The notes under the pieces: model-generated
What the model was told of the DNA's origin: nothing
Databases searched by the model: none
Seen by the model: only the letters and a program-made list of their open reading frames with translations
Shown: piece by piece, positions 24,424 to 38,300 of the stretch
How the letters are laid out: each line of letters starts with the position of its first letter
Numbering within the stretch: the first letter of the stretch is position 1
Assembly: GCA_907165065.1 (NCBI GenBank)
Contig: OU015543.1
Location: 10,915,501 to 10,979,500, forward strand
Direction of reading: 5' to 3'
Length of the DNA: 64,000 nucleotides
Origin: Caprimulgus europaeus
Taxonomy: Eukaryota > Chordata > Aves > Caprimulgiformes > Caprimulgidae
Made by a program: the position numbers and the translations under genes

Positions 24424-25711
24424 CACGATGATAAACCATTATCAGACATATAACATAGATTATTGCCTGATAATTACACACAGTTGGGACACAGAACTCC
24501 ACCTGAACTCACAGTTTTTTTGAGTTTTCACCAAAAAAAAAAGTCATTTTTAACTTTAATGTGAAGATATATAATCCATGACTTATGAAGCCAGTGTTTC
24601 CATATAAATGCATCTCTATATCTGTTCATTGCAGAACACAACGAGCTCTTAGCAATCTCTAATTTCACCTTAGAAAAGGTGATGATAGCTTTATGTAGAA
24701 AAAATAAAATATTTTCAACATACATCTGTCACATCTTAGGACAAAAAAAAACCCAAACCACACAGTCTGCTCTTCTTAGTGCTTCCATGCAAGCCAAAGG
24801 CACCATTCCTACTGATGAGGCTGTGAATTTGGAATATTTTTTTTTTTAGAGGGGGTGGTTTACAAAGGTGAATGGGAAATTGCCAGGCCAGGACGAAGTA
24901 AACATTGCTGTGTGGAGCACATTACTGCATTACTCACTGCTAGCACAACAAAGATGGATTAGGAAATGCTGTTGCTTTGTGTACTTATGAATTTACTGCC
25001 ATGAAAAATGAAAGACATCTGCAAAAAAAAAGGACATTTTCTAAAAGCAGCTGCCAGGATCCACCTTGTTACACCCAACAACCAAAAAATCAGACTGTTT
25101 TTAATGAAGATGAGGAATACACCTCTGCAAATCCCTTCACTACACAGATATGTCTTCATACTTTTACCAAACAGGGAGAGGGGGAAGGAAAAAAACCCAA
25201 AAGCACCCACTTTTGTGTACACCCCCTTGAACCCGACAGCGCATGCACCACAAACACCAACGCCGCCCAGAGTGGCAGCAGGACTCGGCCACATCTGCCA
25301 CCTTGCAGGAGAAAGGGATATAAGTGACAATGAGTTCCATGTTTTCTCTGTAAAGGAGCATTTTCACGCTGGTTGGACACCAAGCTAAGCTCGCCGTGGC
25401 ACCCAGGACCCATTCTGCAGTGACTGTAGTGACTTTGGAGTGGTTTTTCCCCTCTTGTCCAAGCAGGTGAATCTTCTCAGCATAAGCAGGAGTGGATCAG
25501 CCAGCAGGGGAGCAGGACCTGGCAGGGACACGTGTCTGCACGGTACCCAAGGGCATGGCAAGACCCTGTGAACCAGCAAGCTGGTTCCTTGGAGAAGGAT
25601 GATGCTCCAGCAGCAACTGGGTTTGCTCAAGTGGACCACTTCCAGTAAGGACAGCCCAACCTCAGGCAACAAGCCTGGAAGGAAGGCAGGTGGGTGCTCC
25701 TGCACAAGCAA

Positions 25712-25822
25712 CCAACACCAAGAGGTGGCCAACACCAAGAAGTGGCCAACACCAAGAGGTGGCCAACACCAAGAGGTGACCAACACCAAGAGGTGACCAA
25801 CACCAAGAGGTGACCAACACCA
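25712..25822. repeat. 17-bp minisatellite CCAACACCAAGAGGTGG
   Basis: Six full copies plus a partial one, with single-base variants (GTGG or GTGA ends; AAG for AGG in copy two). It starts about 270 bases past the gene A stop and may lie in its 3' UTR. Confidence 0.95.
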
Positions 25823-26094
25823 CTGTGGTGGCAGCATCTTCTTGCTCAACATAAACCAGGAAACAGTTGAGAGGAGAAGGAATTTCAGATCAACCAAAAT
25901 AATGGTGGGGATGCTCGTGGCTTCCACCGCTATTGCAGTGTTATTCCCAAGGATGGTGAAACATGCTCAGTGCTCCCAAACACCATTTTCTTCATCCATC
26001 CCAGCTCTGATGTTTCCCACACACATTTTGTGTGCACAGGATCATCGCTTGCACGAGACATGAGGCTGCCCAGAAGATCTGGACTGTAAAGAGC

Positions 26095-26202
26095 TCAGAA
26101 AACAACTCGGTCTTCCTGCGTCCTCTCCCACCACAACGTGCTGTTCAGGGTGCCAAAGCTGCTGTCCTCCTCCTCCTGCTCTTTAGCAAGCTCCACAAAA
26201 AC
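26095..26202 (-). CDS. Gene A exon 39 (C terminus and stop)
   Basis: Acceptor [22 protein letters not shown] corresponds to the family VFLELSKEQ tail, followed by a divergent 22-residue end and stop TGA at 26097-26095. Confidence 0.92.
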   Translation of the reverse strand, partial: VFVELAKEQEEEDSSFGTLNSTLWWERTQEDRVVF

Positions 26203-29200
26203 CTGGAACAGACAGAAAGGCTGTGAACAGGCCGTGCTCCTTGTAGGAACTTTCTTGGTCACAAATAGAATTAATGCCAAAAGTCTCAAAAACATTGAAC
26301 AGATTGAACTTCATCACCAAGTCAGAAGTTTTGAGTATTTTGATTTTTTTTTCTCCTTGCTCCTATCCTTCTGTCTCATTTTTTCAAGAGGACAGTGAAA
26401 AGGAAGTTGAAGCACACACACGCTGAAGGACATTTATTGTCAGCAATAACTAATCCAGAATAAGCAACAATAAGCTTCAGCTTTACCCTCCTCTCAGGAA
26501 TGAACAGTAACACCCAGCTGCTGAATAAATCAGAGCAGCATTCCCACTAAAGTCACTTATTTATTTTGTTCCAGTCTCTGCAGTTGGTGCATCTTATTTC
26601 AAAAAAATGGGAATAAAGAGAGGAAGGGAAGGGACAGTCCCTATTTACTTTGAAAAAGGGGATTTCATTTCCCCAAAAATACCCAAACAGGCAACAGCCC
26701 AGCAGCCCGAGAGCTGGGCATGGGGATGTGCTCAGCCCCTCCATCCACCATGACTTGTCCAAAATGGACACACAACTCCTACATGGCAGGGATGAAGTGA
26801 ATCCACTTCAGATGCCTGCAAAAACCCCTCTAAAAACCTGCAAGACCTTCACCTGGCAGGGTTTACATCCACTAAATATTTGCTTTACCATACCTGCTCC
26901 AACGTTGCCTGAGAGAAGCTGTAGTCCTCGATGTTAAAGGCGTGTTTTACTGTTGAAAGAATTCAGGAGAGAGTGTATTTAGTGATATTTCACAGAATCA
27001 CAGAATCACAGAGTGTCAGGGATTGGAAGGGACCTCGAAAGCTCATCCAGTCCAACCCCCCTGCCGGAGCAGGAACACCCAGATGAGATCACACAGGAAG
27101 GTGTCCAGGAGGGTCTTGAATGTCTCCAGAGAAGGAGACTCCACACCCTCCCTGGGCAGCCTGTTCCAGTGCTCTGTCACCCTCACTGTAAAGAAGTTCT
27201 TTCTCAAATTTAAGCAGAACCTCCTGTGTTCCAGCTCACACCCATTGCCCCTTGTCCTGTCATTGGACACCACTGTGAAGAGCCTGGCCCCATCCTCCTC
27301 ACGCTCACCCTTCAGATATTTATAAACATTAATCAGGTCCCCCCTCAGCCTCCTCTTCTCCAAGCTAAAGAGCCCCAGCTCCCTCAGCCTTGCCTCATCA
27401 GGGAGATGTTCCACTCCCACTGTCTGACACAGCTGGATTTAAAGCTGGTACAAGTGCTTACTCTTGATTTCACAAGAAACAGAGGTGAGGAGAGCAATAA
27501 TAATAGAAAAAATAAATATATTTGTAACAGAAACACAGAAGTGCCACCACATGGCAAACATGTCACTTCTGAGAGACAATGGTTTCTACATGTGATGTGT
27601 GGCAAGTCCTTAATTACCTTCTTCCAGCTTGGAAAAAGAATGTGAAAGCGACTGTACATCTTCTTTAGGAATTTTATAGGCCAAAATAGAAGCAAAACTG
27701 GAACAAAGAAACAAAGCAAATTTAGCTTCAGGTAAAATTACTCAAAGCAAAAATATTAATATCCAAGTGAGTGGGTTTAAATTCAGTTTCTGATGGTTAC
27801 TCCGGGCATTTTGAATAATCAGCATCAAACAAGACAACAGGAACGAGGTAGTTGCAGGAGACCAGCTGGTTTATAATCTCAGAGATCCAGGTCCAGGGAC
27901 ATCATCTGAGATCCCCCTGAGACCACTCTAGGATTTATATGTTCTTCAGCTAAGGTTAAATAATTTATATTTTGCCTACAAACTTATGAAAGAAAAATCA
28001 CTGCCCAGGACTCCCAAAGTTATGAAGTTTTGCCTTTCAAATGAACTCAGAGGGAGGTCACAGGATCTCTTAGGACTCTGCACCATCCTGCAGACTCCAG
28101 AACATGGAGTTGCTTTACCCTACACATTTGCTTCTGAAAAATAAACCCTTCTTGAAATCTTCTGCATCAAGGAATGCTCCTCACACGATGCCTGCAGAGA
28201 CATTTTTGGACAGTCTCATCAATGGCCACCAAGCCAGACCCTAGAGTGCATACAGTAGAAATTCAGAGCTGTTGTGGAAAAACCAGCCAACCCACCCTCA
28301 GACTTTGAGGAACAAACAGAAAACATTCAAATATTTCTAGGTAAGGGCTAGTGACTCAGATTTTACCCCCATTTCTTGAGGAACTCCAACCAAGGAGGAA
28401 GCCTCCAAGTAACAGTTATGCAGAAATCAAGTTTTGCTTCCTCCGTGCCCAACATCTGCATGCAGGGCTCACAGCCACCGCCCTGGCAGCTTCTGCTGGC
28501 TTGCAAAACCCTTCCTCTTTAAAAAATAAATATATATATATATATTTTATATATTTTAGTATCATATTCTTCTTTACCCAGTGCCAAGGAGCTGCTGAGA
28601 AATCAGGGGCTTCTATTAATATCAATTTTTCTGCGTATTTGTTAAAGTTTACCTTTCCTGGCGATTGGCGTTGGGGAAGATGTGCAGAATCTGGCTCTGC
28701 AGGTACTCCATCTGCTGCATATCTGCTGCTTCTTTTAATTTCATTTCCAAGAAGTATCCTCTGCCAAATTTACTCTTCAGGTGTTGGACAGTACCTATAC
28801 ATCTACCAATTGAAGAGAGAAAATAAGAGATACACGTTACACTGCACTCAAAAAGCAACCTGACATCCAACAGACTCCTGTGGCAGTTTAAGTTTAATTT
28901 TCCTCCAAGTTGAAGGTGTAAAACAATTGTCTACCTACATTTTCAAAGAAATATATTCTCATTATCAGCTTTTCTATCCTCCCTGCCACATCATCTGCCC
29001 ACAGGGGAAGGTTCCAGCAGTACCTGAGCTGCCCGGACACCAGGATGGCCACACGGTCACAGACAGCATCTGCCTCTTCCATGTAGTGAGTGGTCAGGAT
29101 GGCTGCTCTCTCCTTATTCTTAAATGCTGCTCGAATTGCCCGCCTACAAAATATCACAACAACAACAAATCTTCAAATAAAACATTTGAGATGTAACAGG

Positions 29201-32200
29201 AAATTCTGGGTTAGCAGGAAAAGAGGACCACGATGGTCAAACATGTTATGGAGCAACACTACTCCCACAGCAACAATTGATACCTGGTTTTTGCACAACA
29301 ATAACACAAATCTCATTCACTTTGTATTTTAAGATTTCTTTTGACTTTCAAGCTTTTAATCTCCAAGCTCTTCTAGGAGAGGACACAGATGAAGTGCACC
29401 TGGCACTAGGGCAGCGTTGATTCCCTGTCTGTGGCTCTCCCTAGTGTTAACTGGGATAACACACACATGAAATCAGACAAATCATAGAACGGTTTGGGTT
29501 GGAAGGGATCTTAAAGCTCATTCAGTTCCAACCCCCCTGCCAGCAGCAGGGACACCTTCCACTAGACCAGGTTGCTCAAAGCCTCATCCAACCTGGCCAA
29601 GAACACTTCCAGGGAGGAGCAGCCACAGCTTCTCTAGGCAACCTGGGCCAGTGTCTGACCACCCTCCCAGTGAAGAATTTCTTCCTCATATCTCATTTCC
29701 ATCTCCCCTCTTCCAGTTTCAAGCCATCACCCCTTGTTCTGTCACTCCCTTGGCCAAAGTCCCTCCCCAGCCTTCCTGGAGCCCCTTCAGGTACTGGGAG
29801 GCCACTAGAAGGTCTCCCTGGAGCCTTCTCTTCTCCAGGCTGAACAGCCCCAACTCTCTCAGCCTGTCCTCACAGCAGAGCTGCTCCAGCCCTCACATCA
29901 TCCTCGTGGCCTCCTCTAGACTCATTCCAGTAGCTCCATGTCCTTGTGCTGTTGGTGGCCCCAGCACTGGAGGCAGCACTGCAAGTGGGGTCCCAGGAGA
30001 GCGGAGCAGAGGGGCAGAATCCCCTCCCTGGCCCTGCTGCCCACGCTGCTCTGGGTGCAGCCCAGGACTCGGTTATTGGCCTCTGGGCTGCAAGTGCACA
30101 TTGCCAGCTGATGTTGAGGTTCTTGTCCACTAGTACCCACAAGTCCTTCTCCTCAGGTCTCCTTTGGTATCCCCAAAGATAAATGAGTCTGTACAAACAT
30201 AGCCCCAGGGGCACTCACCACATGTGCTGCTTGGCTTTTGGATCCATCCCAGTTGATGGTTCATCCAAGAGCGTGACCTGCGGGTTGCCCAGCATACTCA
30301 GGGCAAAACACAGCTGGGAGGGAGGCAAAGAGAAAGGGTGAGGACATGGTGGCTGCTGGAGACACCCAACACAGCAGCTTGAAAGGCTCCCCCATACCTT
30401 GCGTTTCAGCCCTACGCCCAACTTCTTCGTTGTCTTCTGCAGGTGGTCTTTTAAATCCAGGGCACTTGCAATGCTGTGGAAGGAGGACCACCACGTGTGA
30501 AAAGCTGAGATGGGGATGGTTTGGCTTCCCCCTCATCAGATAGCACACCACACAATCTCATTTGAAGAACATGGTTACAAATATTTGTATATAAAGTATT
30601 AAAAAAAAGCAGAGCAAGAAGCAGAATCGCAGCTGGGAGCTTCCATCCAAAACCATCTACCCCATGTTCTACAGGAGCCCAGGGTGACAACCTAGAAACA
30701 GCTCCACGCCCTGGACTCCCTGTCCTTGCAACCTCTGCAAAGGTCATTGTTAGCACTTCATAAGTTATAAATAAATAAACAAAACCAAACACCAGTTGAA
30801 TTTTGTGTGCCTGGATCTGTATCTCCTAAGCTACAAGCTCACACTTGCTGAATCAGCTGAAAAGATCCAATCACATTTAAATGAAAAAAAAACTGCATTA
30901 GGTAAAGTAAATTATTTTAAATATTAAAATTTAATTTTTTTTAAATTAAAAAAAATTAAAAAAATTACTTTTAATTAAATTTATATTATTAATTTATAAT
31001 AATATTATATATCTATATATAGCTAAACCTTCCACTTCTGTAATAAACTACTCACCGCTTTATGACTTCCTTAACATCAGCCTGACTCATTCCTTTGATA
31101 GCTCCATAAATTTCAAAGTGCTCCTGCAATGTAATATCTGGCCAAAGCGGGTTTGTTTGAGGACAATACCCCACAAATTTCACCGAGTCATCTTCACCGC
31201 TCAGGCCAAAAGCACCATCTCCCATCAGGACCTGTGAGGAAGATGTGCAGACCTTAATCAATAATATTCTAAGTTTCAGAACTGGTTTTGTAAAGTTTTA
31301 GCAAAAAAACACTTGGGAATGCTTGCAATAATAATTAGAAAATTAAAAATAGATTAATTTTATTAATTTTCTATTTAGTTGGTAGCATGGAACGTACCTG
31401 CCCACTGGTTGGCTCAATCTCTCCAACGAGCATATTAATTAACGTGCTTTTCCCAGCTCCATTGGGTCCTAACAAACCCAGGATTTCTCCTAAAGAAAGG
31501 ACAACACCAAACATTGCCCATGAGGTCAGATAAATGGATTTGAGAGTTGGGTTTGTGAACAAACCAGCTCAACAGCAAGTCACTGATCTCCAACCTTTTT
31601 TTACGCAGAGGGAAACATGTTTCGTTGCCACTTTCTTGATTTTTCTCCCCAGAAGAAATTCTTTTCTTTCATCAAACTCTTTGTGCAAGCTGCTGACCAG
31701 GATTGCTGGCATCTAGTAGAGAAGAGAGAAGTGGTTGCAGATCCCAGCAGCTCTGGGCAATGCCTGAGCTGGGGTTTTGGGTGGTGCCCATGGGTCCATG
31801 GTGTTACCTCCTCGCTTTTGGGGCTGCTCAGTATTTCTCGGACACGCAGCCTCTCCGCCTTCACGTCATCATCTTCGTTCTCATCACGTGGGACATCTGG
31901 GAACTTCCAGGTTTTGGCTTTTGTAAAACATTTTCTAAGGGGATGAAAACAACGTGATGTCTCTGCTGGGCATTCAGTTGAGATCTGCTCACGGGTTTGA
32001 CCCAGAAAGCAATTTGTATTTGCTGAACCCACGAGTATCACATTTCTGCAGCACGTCTGAGAAGCCCCAAAAGAGCAGAAAGAGCTGGCAATGACCACAG
32101 CTAACTCATCTTTATGCTGAACTCCTTGTTGGGTTGTGGCATCTCTAGCCATGCAATGGAAAAGGAAGTTCATCCATTTTTCTATGGGGGACATCCTACA

Positions 32201-35200
32201 AAATTCTTGATTTTGCACTGACATAATTTAAAAGGAAGTAAAAGCCCTATTTAAAAACTTTATTGACTGAATTTCAGACAACTAAAGTCAGGAGAACAAG
32301 TTCTTTAGACATTTGGGATGGGATATAACCACAGGTACCTCATTTTCTGCAGTACCCCCATAGCTCCACACTGCATACTCCAGCTTCCCCACCAGCACCA
32401 CTTTTAAAAACAGTTTCTTTAGACTATGACTTTACAAAACTCTATTCAACAGAGACACACCTGAAAAAGGGATCCTCTCTCACTGTCCTCCCTCCATTCT
32501 TCAGCTCAAGACACCGCAGCAGGAAGAGCCACACGACACACTGCACATAGGGCTAAAACCAGAAAATTGGTGAAATTGGTGAAGGGCTTAGAGGGGAAGG
32601 GTGTGAGGAGAGGCTGGAGTCACTGGGGTTGTTCAGCCTGGAGAAGAGGAGACTGAGAGGAGATCTCATGGCGGTCTGGAACTTCCTCCCAAGGGGAAGA
32701 GCAGGGGCAGGCGCTGAGCTCTTCTCTCTGGCCACCAACGCCAGGAGCAGAGGACATGGCAGGAAGATGTGGCAGGGGAGGGGGAGCTTGGCCATGAGGA
32801 AAAGGTTCTTGAGGCAGAGGGTGGTGGAGCACTGGCACAGGCTCCCCAGGGAGGTGCTGATGGCCCCAAGCCTGACAAGATTCCAGCAGCATTTGGCCAA
32901 GGCCCTCAGGGCCATGGTGTGAATGTTGGGATTGTCCTGTGCAGGGACAGGAGTTGGACTCCATCATCCTGGTGGGTCCCTTCCAAATCACAACACTCTC
33001 ATGATCCTATAAATACAGTTCTGGTTACTCAGAGCATTGCCAGCCCTGAGAGGCTGCTGATCTTAGAGGTGATCCCACCAGTGCAAGGAGTGACAAGAAG
33101 CAGCAGCTCTTCCCTACCACAGAAGTGCTGGTGTTTCCCAGAAGATGAAACGTATCATTAGATGCTGCTCAGTGCATCAACACCAATGATGCACAACCAG
33201 AGTCTGCTGTGATTTAATGACAATTATTTGGTTTTTGGAAAGAGAAGAGACTGTCCCCCTGCTCTGGAGTTCTTGCTCCATCAGCACAGGCCCCAATAAT
33301 AATGGGTATTAATACTAATAGTTAATATTAATAGTTAATTACACTATTGAAGCAGCAGTGAGCTGGTAGGCACAGCAGCTTCTACTGATCCTGTTTGTGC
33401 TGCAACAGGCTGCAAAGCTGCAAGCTCCAGCGATGCTCAGCAGCAGATCAAACCTTTATTAATAAAGATGCCTGAACAGAAGGGGCCTCCCAGCAGGAGC
33501 CAGCAATCCTCTACAGCAAATAATCCAATAATCATGCTTACAGCTATGACTGCTACCAGGAGCCGGTCCCACGGGTCGTAGGATCCTCCGCTCTTCCGCT
33601 TGCCTTTCCACGAGACCTGGCAATGCCAAACAAATCATACATCCAGGTCAATGATCACCTACCAGAGACTGCACCTTCTACACTGCACTTTCATCTCCAA
33701 CCAGTCATTTACATGACGCTGCTCCAGCGCTTGCTGAGTGTCGCGACAGAGGGAAGACCCCGACGCTCGATATGAGTGATCAGCAAGCTCCGTTTATTGA
33801 TTACATACGTGCTCCTTATATACAGTGGTTAATTAAGCTCATGCATATTCTTAAAGACCTATACTGATTGGTTTATTAATTACCCTGGGAACTTCTTCTT
33901 TGTTATAACAGGTGGCTTTGCTCTGTTCATGTCTCAAGGACGCCAACAGGATACTCCTACTTTGCGGTTACCAGCTAAAGCTGCTCCCTTCTTTTTCCCA
34001 GCTTATTTTTGCTACAGTTGTTTGAAGTCTCAAGGACAAGTCAGTATCCTGGAGACTTCTGTTAATTTACCCTGACTTATGTCAAGGGCCTAAGCTGAGC
34101 TATTTCATACCCTCACTGCTTCTGCTAAGCCTCTGATTGTACAACATCTCCAGTGATCTGCAACAGCTGAGCTCTGCAGAGACCCTGCTCGCATGAGTTT
34201 GACACCAAGAAAACTCCATCAAAGTCCCTGGGGTTGCTCTTGGTTTAAAGCCACTGACTCCCAACGAACCCATCTGCCACCTCTGTGTTTGCCCAGTCTA
34301 CAGGCTGAGAAACACATGGTTTTCCTTCAGATATTTAAGGGAAGACTTGCTTCTTTCCTCATGTTAAAAAGTGCTATATTCTGCTTACAGGAAAAAAAAA
34401 GGTGAATTTTCCCCAGCAGTTAGTTGCTTTTCTTCACGTGTTAATCAGCTGCAGATGACCAGGCAGCTAACTGCTGTCTCTTATTCAAGACACCCATCCA
34501 CCCCCAGCCATCTCCAAGTGCTCTGGGAGAAGATTTCTCGTGGCCCCCTTACCTTTATAAAACAAATCAGACAGCCAATAAGGGGATAAATAGGAATGAA
34601 GATGGAGAAGACATAATGCAGGATGGTGGTTACCAGGTAATAGTCCAGAAAAAAGGCCACTTCAGTGACAACCGTACAGAGCAAGGCTGTCTGTACAAAA
34701 GAAAAGGGAAAAAAACCAAACAAACTCTCAGTTTTCATTCAGTTCATATTTCCTAAGCACAAGTTATCTCATTTGAGGCACAATTTTTAAAGCTTTTATC
34801 ATTTAGGATGTGGCAGTGATAAAGAGACATTGGTACATGTTTCAAATTTCTTGTGTGTTTAAGGACACACAGTTAAACAAAATAACTGAGAAGCCTGTTG
34901 TGGCTTTGGAGATAACCAAGCTTCCCAGTTAACTGAACTCAAGGTAAAGTTACTCACCACTGAAAATATAAATGACCAAAATTCTTTCGTATTCTGGACT
35001 TTTTTAAACGTGAAGGAGACCACGTAAGTGAAGAGCACAACTGATGGGACATAACCAATCAGGCAAAAAATCTGCAAAGATAGGAAAGGTCTCTCAGGAA
35101 ATGGACAGCAAGAACCCAGGGGGGAAATGTTTTGTATAAGTATCAACTGGAATTATTTCAGTGTGCTACATAAGTCTGGATTCATCTTTGTCACCTAATT

Positions 35201-35326
35201 TGATATGTTTTGCCAACTTGGTATATACAGAATATATTGTTAAAGACACAAATAAAAGAGTATATGGACAGGCAGGAACCTCACTCATTCAGTTTCCTTT
35301 AAACTATTTCCAAGTAGTAGTAGTAA

Positions 35327-35398
<72 letters not shown>

Positions 35399-38300
35399 AG
35401 GCTCCCATAAATGTTGACCTGAAGATTTTGGTAAATATTAAGAATTCCACCCTTCAGCCCTAACATTTTCACAGCTATTAATACAAGGATTAGGTGCACT
35501 GGTAGAAAAATAACCCTGTAGTGCAAGGATCACATCCCAAACCTGATTAACCCAGAGGTTCTGGGAAGGCAGCTAGGAAAATCTGATTTTTCTCCATTAC
35601 AGCCAATATCTCGGGGAAGCCTGCTCTGAATACAAAAGACATGAAGATTTGTAGTCTCTTCAATTTACTCATATGCTGCAATTCATTGCAGAGCTGCTCT
35701 GGGTTTAAAATCACTGTAACCTCATCATTAGCTGCACGCTGATGCACAGGGAACAATTCTTAATTGGCAGCAAAGAGGATGAAGCAGACTGAGTAAGCAG
35801 GATAAAAAAGGTTGGAGCATTTCTTTGGAAGGTCTTGGTATTTAAAGCTTTCTTTTATTCCAATTCTGAATGAAACTCCAAAATATTAATATTAATATCA
35901 AAATATTAATATTTTTCCCCAGGAGAAACAGTATTATTTTGCCTCCAGAGCAGCCTGACTGGTATCTCTGTACCAGCAGCCTCCATCAGGCATTTTCCCT
36001 GCCTATCAGTTGGAAAAAGCCTGCTAAAAAATAAACAAAAAATAAACATTTGTGGAAAATAACCACCTAACCACACTCTGCCATCCCCACACGTGCTCTG
36101 ATCCCCACCACTCTCACCACAGCGAGGAACTTGCCCACGTAGAAATAAACGCCGTAGTGGAAAGCAAAGAGGCTGCCTATCATCAGGACAAGGATGGAGA
36201 AGAACAGTGGGAGGTCCACGACAGCTTGTCCAGTCCAGTAAGCCGAGGGATAAAGCCCTGCAATCTTCAGCTGCGTGTATGCTTTGATCTGCAACATTAA
36301 TTCAGTGTTAATTAAAATTAACACGATGTTAATCTGCCCCGGTGCGTGAGCAGGATCTTGTTTTTCCTCTCTTAATACACTGATTTTTTTTTACTGAGGT
36401 AGCACCAGTGAATTGCCCAGTTATTGCTGATTTTAGCTGACAAAGAAGCAAAAAGCATTTTCACAGAAAACAAGAGTTTTTCCCAAATCTGCTCTACCCA
36501 AGGCAGCAAACAGCAATCACATCCATACTGCCACTCATGGCAGAAGAGTTATTATTTGTTATTCCAAACATCTCTCAAGTTTTTCCCAAAATCCCAAGTT
36601 TTTTTTTTTTTTAAGTTCTTGTGCAGTCTGTGACTCCACATCTGGGATTTTACCTTATGGTTTTCTGCATTGTCCATGGCAAAATAGGGTGGCATTCCAG
36701 TAATAATGATTCCCAGTAACACAGCTTCAAAATAGATCTCTAGTCTGAAAATTGTGTCTGGAAGATTCTGAAACATAAATCAGATTTCTTCAATATCACA
36801 ACGTGAGTGACCAAAAAAAAAAATGCATTTAGAGTTGGAACATGACTGTAAATACTAAAACATAAATTCTGTGTATCTCAAGATCATCTGAGGCACAGCA
36901 TGAAGAAAAATACCCATGGAAGTTTTGGGAGGATTTATACAAGCATATAATAACCTCCTAGAGCATTTATCTCCTGCAGCAGGTCCTCTCCTCTCCTGGA
37001 GGCCACCCCAGCTCTGCATAGGAGGCATCAGACCTCCAGCATCCCCACGCTCAGCCCCTGAGAACCACAGGAAACCTCTAACAAACCCAGAACAAATTCC
37101 CAATAGGACATCCTCTTCTCCAGCCCCTTTTTTCCTCCACTTCCACAAGCTGCAGAAAAAAAATCCCAGCACCTTTCAAGTCCTCTTCAATTCTTCAAAG
37201 GTCTGAACCACCAAGGATTTACTCTACAGGGTTTGGATAATGAGGGGGTCAATCCTTCCTGATGGTGCTGTAGACCATCCCAAACAGCTTCTCCCTTCGT
37301 TTTTGGTGTGTTTTCACACTTTCCCTCTCACCCCAGAGATGTTTTGTCACCCAGCCCATGTTCCAGGGTGATTTTTGCCCTCCAGCAATAGGTGCAGCTC
37401 ACCTGAAGGAAAGGGTTGCTCCAGATCTCAATGCTCTCCGTCACGTTCAAATTGCGTAGAAGAAGGTTGCTGACAATATTCATCAACACTGGCAGGGAAT
37501 GCACCATGGTGCTGTTGAATATGATCATGAAGACATAGTTCTGGGAAGGAAAGTGTTTGCTATATTAATTCTTCTGCATGAAGGGTCACATCCTGAGAGG
37601 GTTCTCCTCTGGGCTTCATTAAACCTGAACATTGGGAACAATCTTTGCATAACAGAGTGTGCTTTGCAGGAAGCTCAGGGTGGTTGCAACACGTAACCTA
37701 ATTCAGGAAAACAGTCATTTTTATAGAGAACAAATGATTTGGAATAAATTCCCAGGATGATTTAATGCATTTGTGACGCTAGGACAAACGATGCTGCAGA
37801 CAATTACAGTCTGAAAAACAAAACAAAATCACCTGTACCCGTATGTTCTTGCTAATGTATTTTAAAAACCAGACAGGCAAAAATGTGCATTAGCTGAGGG
37901 CTGCACTGTCACCCCAATATTAACAGTTTGCAATGAATAAAAATGGGAAGAGGAGAGAGAGAGTTGGCAGATTGCAAAGCAGTTCCTTTGCTGCAGATTA
38001 AATACGACCCCAATGTTCAAGTCTTTCTGACCCTCCTTCAGTGACCACACTGAAGTGAATACAAACACTCCAAGAAACTCATTTTTCTTTACACATGAGA
38101 GCACCATGGAATTCTATTTCTGTCAGATCATATAATTCAGCCAGTGTAAGTAAAATAAATAAATAACTAAATAAATTCCTATGCCAGCTCTCTTGTGAAA
38201 TAAAATATTTCTCTTGGCTTTTTGTATCTTTGTGGGGAAGAAAAGGGGATGGAAGTTTTATTAGCCTACCATAATTATCATTATGGAAGAACATTTCTTT

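Larger units (their letters stand above)
19860..26094. other. Intergenic region between gene A 3' end and gene B
   Basis: Contains tandem repeats at 20200, 21266, 21705, 23128 and 25712, one CR1 fragment at 24335 and a possible leader-exon donor at 22080. The right part should include the gene A 3' UTR. No other gene recognised. Confidence 0.6.

Noticed and set aside
25385-25927. 180-codon minus-strand frame downstream of gene A
   Set aside because: Largely the 17-bp minisatellite cycling through frames; no start context or homology.
33739-34146. Complete endogenous retrovirus
   Set aside because: Only one LTR-like block is present and no internal region follows on either side.
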